Shown: positions 1 to 8,895 of the stretch, one piece after another
Numbering within the stretch: the stretch's first letter is position 1
How the letters are laid out: every line of letters begins with the position of its first letter
Assembly: GCA_030841195.1 (NCBI GenBank)
Contig: JAVEDA010000093.1
Location: 1 to 10,782, forward strand
Length of the DNA stretch: 10,782 nt
Direction of reading: 5' to 3'
From: Actinomycetota bacterium
GTDB lineage: Bacteria > Actinomycetota > Actinomycetes > JACCUZ01
Made by a program: the position numbers and the translations under genes
Notes under the pieces: generated by a model
Database searches by the model: none
What the model was told of the DNA's origin: nothing
What the model saw: only the letters and a program-made list of their open reading frames with translations

Positions 1-1294
1 TGGCGGTCGACCCTCGGGCGTCGGCTATCTGCGAGGCGATGGTGCGCTTCCAGATCAGGTCGTAGAGGGCCAGCTCGTCCCGGCTGACCTCGCCGGCCAG
101 CTGACCCGGCGTACGGAAGGAGTCACCCGACGGGCGGATCGCCTCGTGCGCCTCCTGGGCGTTCTTGACCTTGCGCTCGTAGCGGCGCGGGACGTCGGGC
201 ACGTACTCGGGGCCGTAGATCTCGCGCGCCTGCGACCGGGCGGCGTTCAGCGCCGACTCCGACAACGTGGTCGAGTCGGTGCGCATGTAGGTGATGTGGC
301 CGTTCTCGTACAGCCGCTGCGCGACCCGCATCGCGGTCTGGGCGGTCATCCGCAGCTTGCGGCTGGCCTCCTGCTGCAGGGTGGAGGTCATGAACGGCGC
401 GGCCGGCCGGCGGCTGTAGGGCTTGTCCTCGACCGAGCGGACCGCGAACGCCGAGTCCCGCAGACCGTCGGCCAGCCCGCGGGCGGTGGCCTCGTCCAGG
501 TGCACGCCGTCGAACCGCGCGACCGGCTTGCCGTCCCGGCCGAAGTCGCGACCGGTGGCGACCCGCCTGCCGTCGACGCCGACCAGCCGCGCATCAAAGG
601 AGTTGCCCTCGCCGTCGGCCCGCTGCAGGGTCGCCTCGATGTCCCAGTAGGACACCGTCCGGAAGGCGATCCGCTCCCGCTCCCGCTCGACCACCAGCCG
701 GGTGGCGACCGACTGCACCCGACCGGCCGACAGGCCCTGCCGCACCTTGCGCCACAGCACCGGCGACACCTCGTAGCCGTAGAGCCGGTCCAGGATCCGC
801 CGGGTCTCCTGGGCGTCGACCATGTTCTGGTCCAGGTCCCGGGTGGTGTCGACCGCGGCCCGGATCGCGTCCCGGGTGATCTCGTGGAACACCATCCGGC
901 GCACCGGCACGGTGGGCTCGAGGACCTGGAGCAGGTGCCACGCGATGGCCTCGCCCTCGCGGTCCTCGTCCGTCGCGAGGAAGAGCTCGTCGGCGTTCTT
1001 CAGGGCCCGTTTGAGCTCGGCGACCTTCTTCTTCTTGTCGACGTCGACGACGTAGTACGGCTCGAAGTCGGCGTCCACGTCGACCGCGAACTTGCCGAAC
1101 CGGCCCTTCTTCTCCGACGCGGGGAGCTCGGAGGGCGTGGGCAGGTCCCGGATGTGACCGATGCTCGCCTCGACCTCGTAGCCGGGCCCGAGGTAGCCGG
1201 CGATCGTCTTCGCCTTCGCGGGCGACTCGACGATCACCAGCCGGCGGGTGCCGGTCGATGCCGATGCGGTCTCGGCCTTGTCCTTGGCGGCCAC
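1..1294 (-). CDS. topA: DNA topoisomerase I, N-terminal part (cut by window edge)
   Basis: Type IA topoisomerase, which relaxes negative supercoils by cutting one strand through a 5'-phosphotyrosine link. The first 431 codons are present; the C-terminus lies off the left edge. The Toprim domain comes first, with the metal-site glutamate E23 in IVESPAKAKTI and the acidic motif DEDREGE at residues 109-115. The strand-passage region follows, with SAGRVQSVATRLV, and the active-site tyrosine is Y336 in HITYMRTDST. I chose the GTG at 1294 because it sits 15 residues before the conserved LVIVESPAK block and has a purine-rich AGGCAGGGAC stretch just upstream. No ATG is available at this position. The methyltransferase gene lies 82 bp upstream on the same strand, so both may share a transcript, although the gap holds an inverted repeat and promoter-like hexamers. 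Identification rests on diagnostic motifs and is secure. Confidence 0.97.
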   Translation of the reverse strand, partial: MAAKDKAETASASTGTRRLVIVESPAKAKTIAGYLGPGYEVEASIGHIRDLPTPSELPASEKKGRFGKFAVDVDADFEPYYVVDVDKKKKVAELKRALKNADELFLATDEDREGEAIAWHLLQVLEPTVPVRRMVFHEITRDAIRAAVDTTRDLDQNMVDAQETRRILDRLYGYEVSPVLWRKVRQGLSAGRVQSVATRLVVERERERIAFRTVSYWDIEATLQRADGEGNSFDARLVGVDGRRVATGRDFGRDGKPVARFDGVHLDEATARGLADGLRDSAFAVRSVEDKPYSRRPAAPFMTSTLQQEASRKLRMTAQTAMRVAQRLYENGHITYMRTDSTTLSESALNAARSQAREIYGPEYVPDVPRRYERKVKNAQEAHEAIRPSGDSFRTPGQLAGEVSRDELALYDLIWKRTIASQIADARGSTA

Positions 1295-1342
1295 GTCCCT
1301 GCCTGTCCTGTCGTCGTCGGTCACTGCGGGTTAGCGGTTTTT

Positions 1343-1377
1343 ACAGGCGTTGTCGCGCCCAGGATGACAACCGCTGT
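1343..1377. repeat. Imperfect 12-bp inverted repeat in the topA upstream region
   Basis: The arms are ACAGGCGTTGTC (1343-1354) and GACAACCGCTGT (1366-1377). They match at 10 of 12 positions around an 11-nt spacer. The repeat overlaps the first base of the methyltransferase stop codon and lies 49 bp before the topA start. Read on the minus strand it is followed by AAAAA rather than a T-run, so it does not look like a standard intrinsic terminator. Consensus-like hexamers occur here on the minus strand: TTGACA (1375-1380), TTGTCA, and TGTAAA 19 nt after TTGTCA. It could be an operator or promoter element for topA, or a weak attenuating hairpin; the sequence alone does not decide. Confidence 0.4.
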
Positions 1378-2876
1378 CAAACCGATGGTGTCAGCACGCC
1401 TGCCTCGACCAGCACCCGGACCTGCGCCAGCAGGTCCCGCCCCTCTTCGGCACCGTCGCCCCCGCCGTCGTCCCCCAAAACCTGGCGCACCGCGGCGGCC
1501 AGTGTGCCCACGGTAAGCCTCCCGTCGCACGCACCGACCAGCGCAGCGGTGGCCGTGTCGCTGGCGAAAGCCCGCCGCAGCCCCACCTGCTGACGCAGCA
1601 CGACAGCTTCCGGGTCCTCGGCGCCGGGGCTGCCGACCTGCTCCTGGACGACGTCGGCGGCGAGCGTGACGGTCGCGGCCGCCAGCGCGTCGTCGGCCTG
1701 GTGGGCGGCCAGCCAGCGCTGCCGGTCCAGCCAGGCCGCGAGGTGCGGTCCCAGCGGCTGCTCGACCGGGTGCGGCCAGTCCAGCGTCGCGAGGCGGCGC
1801 TCGGCGCCGGTCCGGCGGACCACCAGGAACCCGAAACCCACGCCCTCGACCCGGTCGCCCTCCAGCGCGGCCAGCCACCCGTCGTACCGCTCCAGGTAGC
1901 CGGCCGTGCCGCGCTCGCCCGCGTCCCGCAGCCAGGTGGCGACGTACTCGGCCGGGTCGAGGACCTCGCGCTGCACCGCGAGGACGTCCACCCCGTGGGT
2001 GGGCAGCCAGCCGGCCACCCGCTCGTCCCAGGGCTCGCCGTCCCGGAGCACCCAGTTGGCCAGCAGGACCAAGGTGCCGCCGTCGGTGAGGTGGTGGGGC
2101 GCGGCACCCGCCAGGCGGGCGCTCACGCCGTCCAGCGGCAGCCCGCTGTCGCGGTTGGTGTGCCGGGTCGCACCGGCCGGTGCGCCGACCACGAACGGCG
2201 GGTTGCTCACCACCAGGTCGAAGGTCTCGCCGCGCACCGGGTCCAGCAGGTCGCCGGGCCGGAGGTCGAGCCGTACGCCGGACAGCGCCGCCGTGAGGCC
2301 GGCGAGCTGCAGCGCGCGCACCGAGACGTCGGTGCCGACGACGTGGTCGCTGTGCCGGCCTGCGTGCAGGGCCTGCACGCCGCAACCGGTGCCGACGTCG
2401 AGCGTGCGCCCGACCGCGGACCGCGGGGTGAGCTGGGCCAGCATGGTGGAGGCCCCGCCGACGCCAAGCACGTGCTCGGCGGTCAGCGGACGGCGGCTGC
2501 CGTCCAGGCCGGTGCCGAGGTCGGAGACGACCCACCAGGGCTCGGTGATGTCGTCCTCGCCATACGGACGAACGTCCAGGCGGGCGTGCACCTCGTCGCC
2601 GTCGGCGTAGAGCACGCCGAGGGAGACCGCGACGTCCAGCGGCAGCGCCCGGGTAGCCGCCTTCTGGTCCACCGGGAGCTGGAGCAGGAACAGTCGCACC
2701 ACGGTGTCCAGCGGGTCCCCGGAGGCCGTGGCCCGCCGGGCCGGCACCGTCTCGTGCCGGGCCAGCGCCGCGGTGGCCACCGGACCCAGCCGGGCCGCCA
2801 CCCCGTCGACCGTGTACCCCGCCGCGAGGAACCCGTCCCGCAACCGGTCCGCCCCGGCGTACCTCTCCCTGCTCAT
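1377..2876 (-). CDS. Class I SAM-dependent methyltransferase, substrate unknown
   Basis: A 499-aa protein with a central Rossmann-type methyltransferase domain. The SAM-binding motif I is LDVGTGCG, starting at D160 (residue 159 is the Leu). The catalytic-type motif IV is NPPF at residues 225-228, preceded by FDLVVS. NPPF/NPPY motifs are typical of enzymes methylating amide or exocyclic amino nitrogens in proteins, rRNA or DNA. The roughly 120-residue N-terminal region and the C-terminal 200 residues flank the catalytic core; the last 70 residues look like a small helical or winged-helix module. This resembles the methyltransferases with uncharacterised flanking domains (DUF7059 type) common in actinobacteria. 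I chose ATG 2876 over the in-frame GTG at 2897 because GGGAGGGGG lies just upstream of it. The true substrate cannot be read from the sequence. hppA is upstream across a palindromic element, and topA follows after 82 bp. Confidence 0.88.
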   Translation of the reverse strand: MSRERYAGADRLRDGFLAAGYTVDGVAARLGPVATAALARHETVPARRATASGDPLDTVVRLFLLQLPVDQKAATRALPLDVAVSLGVLYADGDEVHARLDVRPYGEDDITEPWWVVSDLGTGLDGSRRPLTAEHVLGVGGASTMLAQLTPRSAVGRTLDVGTGCGVQALHAGRHSDHVVGTDVSVRALQLAGLTAALSGVRLDLRPGDLLDPVRGETFDLVVSNPPFVVGAPAGATRHTNRDSGLPLDGVSARLAGAAPHHLTDGGTLVLLANWVLRDGEPWDERVAGWLPTHGVDVLAVQREVLDPAEYVATWLRDAGERGTAGYLERYDGWLAALEGDRVEGVGFGFLVVRRTGAERRLATLDWPHPVEQPLGPHLAAWLDRQRWLAAHQADDALAAATVTLAADVVQEQVGSPGAEDPEAVVLRQQVGLRRAFASDTATAALVGACDGRLTVGTLAAAVRQVLGDDGGGDGAEEGRDLLAQVRVLVEAGVLTPSV

Positions 2877-2912
2877 CTCACCCGCCCCCTCCCGCACCCC
2901 AACCCCCTCGCC

Positions 2913-3000
2913 AAATGATCACGGAACCGTGATCAACACGACCTAACCGCGCCGAATTCACCGCGGTCGAGCACGAGTGATCACGGAACCGTGATCATTT
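2913..3000. repeat. Symmetric palindromic element with two identical 20-bp repeats
   Basis: Two exact copies of TGATCACGGAACCGTGATCA lie at 2916-2935 and 2978-2997. Each is a 9-bp inverted repeat around a central AA, and both are in the same orientation, 62 bp apart. The outer flanks mirror each other (AAA at 2913-2915, TTT at 2998-3000). A third, imperfect palindrome (ACCGCG, CC, GAATTC, AC, CGCGGT; 2946-2967) is centred at 2956.5, exactly midway between the other two. The whole 88 bp therefore has one dyad axis, interrupted by about 10 unpaired bases on each side. It lies between the hppA stop (3013) and the start of the methyltransferase. Possible roles are transcript termination or processing for hppA, an operator for the methyltransferase, or a dispersed genomic repeat. 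Confidence 0.8.
2916..2935 (-). terminator. Possible hppA terminator hairpin (left repeat copy)
   Basis: In the direction of hppA transcription this copy would form a GATCAC...GTGATC stem-loop followed by ATTTGG, so it has a short U-tract. It lies about 78 nt past the hppA stop. The right copy (2978-2997) has its T-run on the opposite strand. Only three T residues follow the stem, so termination is plausible but not certain; the same bases may instead bind a protein. Confidence 0.35.
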
Positions 3001-3012
3001 TGAGGCTGGGGA

Positions 3013-5352
<2,340 letters not shown>

Positions 5353-5409
5353 GCGTCCTCCTTCGCGGCGTCACCGCACCTCGGCGATCGCCCGGATCCT
5401 GGTTGCGCA

Positions 5410-5428
5410 CGAGGGGACAGGCCCCTCG
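5410..5428 (-). other. Hairpin in the hppA 5' leader
   Basis: A perfect 7-bp inverted repeat (CGAGGGG and CCCCTCG) with a 5-nt loop lies about 58 nt upstream of the hppA start codon. It would fall inside the mRNA leader if the promoter proposed at 5494-5522 is right. It could affect message stability or translation, or help end transcription from the anti-sigma gene. No known riboswitch structure is recognisable. Confidence 0.3.
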
Positions 5429-5493
5429 AAGGGCCCCACCCCGGTCAGCCCGACGGTCTGATCCACGGGCGAGGGGGGACCCAGCGCGGCCGG

Positions 5494-5522
5494 AGTCTAC
5501 GCAGCCGCAGGCACCGGGCCAA
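5494..5522 (-). promoter_or_regulatory. Candidate sigma-70-type promoter for hppA
   Basis: On the minus strand TTGGCC (5517-5522) and TAGACT (5494-5499) are separated by exactly 17 bp, close to the housekeeping consensus. The predicted transcript would start near 5487 and have a leader of about 135 nt before the hppA ATG. The -35 hexamer overlaps a short CCGGG/CCCGG inverted repeat with a CCAAAA loop (5514-5529). That repeat could serve as a weak end signal for the bldG operon. The rest of the 5353-5562 gap shows no coding potential. Confidence 0.4.
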
Positions 5523-5562
5523 AACCCGGGGCGGCGCAACGGTCCTGCGCGGTGCAGCCGGC

Positions 5563-5991
5563 CTAGGTGGTGGGCCAGGTCATCCGGACGACCAGCCCGG
5601 AGTCGCGGCCGGGCTCGACCGAGACGTCGTCGACCAGCCCGGCGATCACGGCCAGGCCCACACCCGGGGGCACGGCCTCGGCGTCGACCAGGTCCGCGAC
5701 GTCGGTCAGGGCACCGAAGCCCTCGCCGCCACCGGGCTCGGCCGGCGCCTCGTCGGTGACCGCGACCCGGAACGCGTCGGTGTCGTCGACCAGGGTCACC
5801 AGGACCGGCCGGTCAGGGCAGTGCCGGCGGTGCAGGTGCACGGCGCGCGAACAGGCCTCGCCGACCGCCAGGCGCACCTCGTCCAGGACCCCCTCGTCGA
5901 CGCCGGACCGGCGCGCGACTGCAGCCGCGACCAGCCGGGCGGTGCGCACGTGCGCGGGCAGGGCGCTGAACCTGAGCTCTACCGTGGCCAC
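5563..5991 (-). CDS. GHKL-fold anti-sigma factor, partner of BldG
   Basis: A 142-aa soluble protein of the RsbW/SpoIIAB-like histidine-kinase-type ATPase family, which bind sigma factors and are released by their STAS antagonist. It corresponds to the gene directly downstream of bldG in Streptomyces coelicolor (SCO3548). The N-box region is LAVGEACSRAV (residues 41-51), a G1-like VTDEAP sits at 78-83 (D80), and a G2-like GVGLAVIAGL at 110-119. The N-box differs from classical RsbW: the Mg2+-coordinating Asn position is Arg49, and the DxGxG glycines are missing after D80, so kinase activity is doubtful. Start GTG 5991 gives the typical N-terminus MATVELRFSALPAHVRTA. It lies 43 nt after the bldG stop and only a weak GAGAG precedes it, so translation may depend on the upstream gene. 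Confidence 0.9.
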   Translation of the reverse strand: MATVELRFSALPAHVRTARLVAAAVARRSGVDEGVLDEVRLAVGEACSRAVHLHRRHCPDRPVLVTLVDDTDAFRVAVTDEAPAEPGGGEGFGALTDVADLVDAEAVPPGVGLAVIAGLVDDVSVEPGRDSGLVVRMTWPTT

Positions 5992-6034
5992 GCGGGAACG
6001 TCTCTCACGTCAGGGGCGGGACTGCCGGAAGCGC

Positions 6035-6376
6035 TCACTCGGTTGCGCCGACCGCCTCGTCCACCGAGGCGTGGATCGGGAAGACCTTGGTCAGCCCGGT
6101 GATCCGGAAGATCTTCAGGATCCGCTCCTGGGTGCACACCAGGCGCAGCGACCCGTCGTGGGCGCGGACCCGCTTGAGGCCGCCCACCAGCACGCCGAGG
6201 CCGGTCGAGTCGAGGAAGTCGACCCGCTCCATGTCGACCACGAGGTGGTACTTGCCGTCGGCGACCAGGTCGACCAGCTGCTCGCGGAGCCGGGGGGCGG
6301 TGTAGACGTCGATCTCGCCACCAACCTCGACGATGGTGCGGTCGCCCTCGGTGCGGGTCGAGAGGGAGAGGTCCAC
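6035..6376 (-). CDS. bldG: Anti-sigma-factor antagonist (STAS domain), BldG ortholog
   Basis: A 113-aa single STAS-domain protein. In partner switching it binds and sequesters an anti-sigma factor when unphosphorylated. The phosphorylation motif is DFLDSTGLGVLVGG, and the serine is residue 57, the same number as the phosphorylated Ser57 of Streptomyces BldG. The start VDLSLSTRTEGDRT, the segment VGGEIDVYTAP and the end KVFPIHASVDEAVGATE closely match my memory of BldG in sequence and length. I chose GTG 6376 over the upstream ATG at 6448 because a perfect AGGAGG lies four bases ahead (6381-6386) and the shorter product has the family length. The neighbours (hppA and anti-sigma gene downstream, divergent helicase upstream) also match the bldG locus. 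It probably regulates a stress or developmental sigma factor encoded elsewhere. Confidence 0.94.
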   Translation of the reverse strand: MDLSLSTRTEGDRTIVEVGGEIDVYTAPRLREQLVDLVADGKYHLVVDMERVDFLDSTGLGVLVGGLKRVRAHDGSLRLVCTQERILKIFRITGLTKVFPIHASVDEAVGATE

Positions 6377-6493
6377 AAGTCCTCCTGCAGTCGTTCGGGT
6401 CGAGATCGGCGGCGTGCTGTTCGGGGTCTGCCCCGTGACCGGTCGCATTCAACCATCCCCGGCAAGGTCAGTGCCTGGTGGCACACTGCCGAG
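6377..6493. promoter_or_regulatory. Divergent intergenic region between bldG and helicase
   Basis: These 117 bp must hold the promoters for bldG (leftward) and for the helicase (rightward). I see no convincing -35/-10 pair on either strand. Two small inverted repeats are present: CGGGG-TCTG-CCCCG (6422-6435) and GTGCC-TGGT-GGCAC (6471-6484). The second ends 9 nt before the proposed helicase start, where a ribosome-binding site would be expected, so it could occlude translation initiation. Confidence 0.5.
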
Positions 6494-8836
6494 GTGCCGC
6501 TGCCCGACCCGTTCCCGGCCGCCGGGGCCGCGGACCGGCGGCTGTCCCGGCTCCTCACGGCGCCCGGCCGCCGCGACCGGCTGACCCACGTCGAGCGGGT
6601 GCCGGCCCGGGCCGGGCGGCCGGTCGGCTGGCCCGCCTGGGCGCACCCGGACCTGGTCCAGGCCCTGGTCGCAGCCGGCATCGAGTCCCCGTGGTCGCAC
6701 CAGGCGGCGGCCGCCGAGCTGGTCCGGGCCGGCCGGTCCACGGTGCTCGCGACCGGCACCGCGTCCGGCAAGTCGCTGAGCTACCTGCTGCCGGCCCTCA
6801 CCGCCGTGCTCGACGCCGAGGACGCCGGCGGGCTCGCCACGCCGCCCACGACGCTCTACCTGTCGCCGACCAAGGCGCTCGCGGCCGACCAGCTGCGAGC
6901 CCTGGGCGGGCTGGGCCTCGAGGCGGTGCGCGCGGCGACGTACGACGGCGACACCCCGCCCGAGTCGCGCGACTGGGTCCGGCGGCACGCGTCCTACGTC
7001 CTCACCAACCCCGACATGCTGCACCGCTCGATCCTGCCCGGGCACCCCCGCTGGGCCAGGTTCCTGCGCGACCTCGACTACGTCGTCGTGGACGAGTGCC
7101 ACCGCTACCGCGGCGTGTTCGGGTCGCACGTGGCCGCGGTGCTGCGGCGGCTGCGGCGGATCTGCGCGCACTACGGCGCGGACCCGGTGTTCGTGCTCGC
7201 CTCCGCGACCGTCTCGGACCCCGAGGTGTCGGCGGCCCGCCTGGTCGGCCACGAGGTGGTGCCGGTGACCGACGACGGGTCACCCCGGGGCGAGCTGCTG
7301 TTCGCCCTCTGGGAGCCGCCGCTGACCGAGCTGGCGGGGGAGAACGAGGCGCCGGTACGCCGGTCGGCGACCGCCGAGGTGGCCGACCTGCTGGCCGACC
7401 TGGTGGCCGACGGCGTGCGCACGGTGGCCTTCGTGCGCTCGCGCCGCGCGGCCGAGACGGTGTCGTCGACCACCCGGCGGCTGCTGGCGGAGGTCTCGCC
7501 GGACCTGCCGGGCCGGGTCGCGGCCTACCGGGCCGGTTACCTGCCCGAGGAGCGGCGGGCACTCGAGGCCGACCTGCAGGCCGGCCGCCTGCTCGGGGTG
7601 GCGTCGACCAACGCGCTCGAGCTCGGCGTCGACATCGCCGGGCTGGACGCCGTGCTGCTGGCCGGCTGGCCGGGCACCCGCGCCTCGCTGTGGCAGCAGG
7701 CCGGCCGGGCGGGCCGGGCCGGGCAGGACGCGCTGGCGGTGCTGGTGGCCCGCGACGACCCGCTCGACACCTACCTCACCCACCACCCGGAGACGTTGTT
7801 CGGCCGGCCGGTCGAAGCGACCGTGCTCGACCCGGGCAACCCGCACGTCCTGGCGCCGCACCTGTGCGCCGCCGCCGCTGAGCTGCCGCCGCTGACCGAC
7901 GACGACCTGACGGCGTTCGCGCCGGACGCCGGGGGGGTGGCCGACCACCTGGTGGACCTGGGGATGCTGCGCCGCCGGACCACCGGCCTCTACTGGACCC
8001 GGACCGAACGCGCCAGCGACCTGGCCGACATCCGCGGGGTCGGGGCGGGGCCGGTCGGGCTGGTCGAGGAGGGCACCGGCCGGCTGCTCGGCACGGTCGA
8101 CGGCGCGGCGGCGCACGCGACGGTGCACGCGGGCGCGGTCTACGTACACCAGGGCGAGAGCTACCTGGTGTCCGAGCTGGACCTCGACGAGCAGGTGGCC
8201 CGGGTCGCCCGCGCCGACCCGGACTGGACCACCGTCGCCCGCGACGTCACCGAGGTCGACGTCATCGAGACGTCACAGTCGCGCGAGTGGGAGCACGTGA
8301 CGCTGGCCTTCGGGACCGTGCAGGTCACCAACCAGGTGGTGTCCTTCCTCCGGCGGCGGCTGATGACCGGCGAGGTGCTCGGCGAGGAACCGCTCGACCT
8401 GCCGCCCCGGCACCTGCGCACCCGGGCCGTGTGGTGGACGGTCGACCCGGCCGGGCTGGAGCGGGCCGGGCTGACGGCGGCCGACGTGCCGGGCGCCGCG
8501 CACGCGGCCGAGCACGCCTCGATCGGGCTGCTGCCGCTGTTCGCGACCTGCGACCGCTGGGACATCGGTGGGGTCTCCACGGCACACCACGCCGACACCG
8601 GCCGGATGACCGTGTTCGTGTACGACGGTCACCCGGGCGGCGCGGGCTTCGCGGAGCGCGGGCACGCGGCCGCCCTCGACTGGCTCACCGCGACGTACGA
8701 CGCGATCGCCGCCTGCGAGTGCCTCGAGGGGTGCCCGTCCTGCGTGCAGTCGCCCAAGTGCGGCAACGGCAACGAGCCGCTGGACAAGGCAGGGGCCTTG
8801 CGGCTGCTCTCCGTGGTGCTGGGCAACGCCCTGTAG
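6494..8836 (+). CDS. DECH-box superfamily 2 helicase, MrfA/YprA-like, with C-terminal DUF1998-type cysteine cluster
   Basis: A 780-aa ATP-dependent helicase. Motifs in order: Walker A TGTASGKS with K93; motif II VVVDECHR (D200, E201, C202, H203); motif III SAT (237-239); and motif VI QQAGRAGRAG starting at residue 401. The C-terminal domain carries CECLEGCPSC, with C741, C743, C747 and C750 in the CxCx3CxxC spacing of the metal-binding cysteines of Bacillus MrfA (YprA), a mitomycin-damage repair helicase. C756 follows. The family also resembles eukaryotic Hrq1. In actinobacteria this protein recurs as the 'helicase/secretion neighborhood' helicase beside Tad-like genes, as seen here. The frame is open far upstream, antisense to bldG. 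GTG 6494 is the only sensible start, since the conserved LTHVERVPAR segment begins about 35 residues later. The ribosome-binding site is weak. DNA repair is inferred from the family. Confidence 0.93.
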   Translation: MPLPDPFPAAGAADRRLSRLLTAPGRRDRLTHVERVPARAGRPVGWPAWAHPDLVQALVAAGIESPWSHQAAAAELVRAGRSTVLATGTASGKSLSYLLPALTAVLDAEDAGGLATPPTTLYLSPTKALAADQLRALGGLGLEAVRAATYDGDTPPESRDWVRRHASYVLTNPDMLHRSILPGHPRWARFLRDLDYVVVDECHRYRGVFGSHVAAVLRRLRRICAHYGADPVFVLASATVSDPEVSAARLVGHEVVPVTDDGSPRGELLFALWEPPLTELAGENEAPVRRSATAEVADLLADLVADGVRTVAFVRSRRAAETVSSTTRRLLAEVSPDLPGRVAAYRAGYLPEERRALEADLQAGRLLGVASTNALELGVDIAGLDAVLLAGWPGTRASLWQQAGRAGRAGQDALAVLVARDDPLDTYLTHHPETLFGRPVEATVLDPGNPHVLAPHLCAAAAELPPLTDDDLTAFAPDAGGVADHLVDLGMLRRRTTGLYWTRTERASDLADIRGVGAGPVGLVEEGTGRLLGTVDGAAAHATVHAGAVYVHQGESYLVSELDLDEQVARVARADPDWTTVARDVTEVDVIETSQSREWEHVTLAFGTVQVTNQVVSFLRRRLMTGEVLGEEPLDLPPRHLRTRAVWWTVDPAGLERAGLTAADVPGAAHAAEHASIGLLPLFATCDRWDIGGVSTAHHADTGRMTVFVYDGHPGGAGFAERGHAAALDWLTATYDAIAACECLEGCPSCVQSPKCGNGNEPLDKAGALRLLSVVLGNAL

Positions 8837-8895
8837 CCGGGCCGCATATCTCGGGGTGACCGGGGCAAGAGGGCAGCAGCGAAAGGAGCTCCCCC

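Noticed and set aside
146..1516. 456-codon open frame on the plus strand over topA
   Set aside because: topA is certain on the opposite strand. The antisense product is Arg/Val/Gly-rich without recognisable domains and runs across the topA/methyltransferase junction.
1321..2535. 404-codon alternative minus-strand frame within the methyltransferase
   Set aside because: It is Arg/Ala/Gly-rich and lacks motifs; the other frame holds the SAM-binding and NPPF motifs.
6377..6448. 24-residue N-terminal extension of the STAS protein from an upstream ATG
   Set aside because: The shorter GTG start has a perfect ribosome-binding site, gives the 113-aa family length and puts the phosphoserine at residue 57.
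5567..6493. 309-codon upstream extension of the helicase frame
   Set aside because: It lies antisense to bldG and the anti-sigma gene, and the conserved helicase sequence begins only after GTG 6494.
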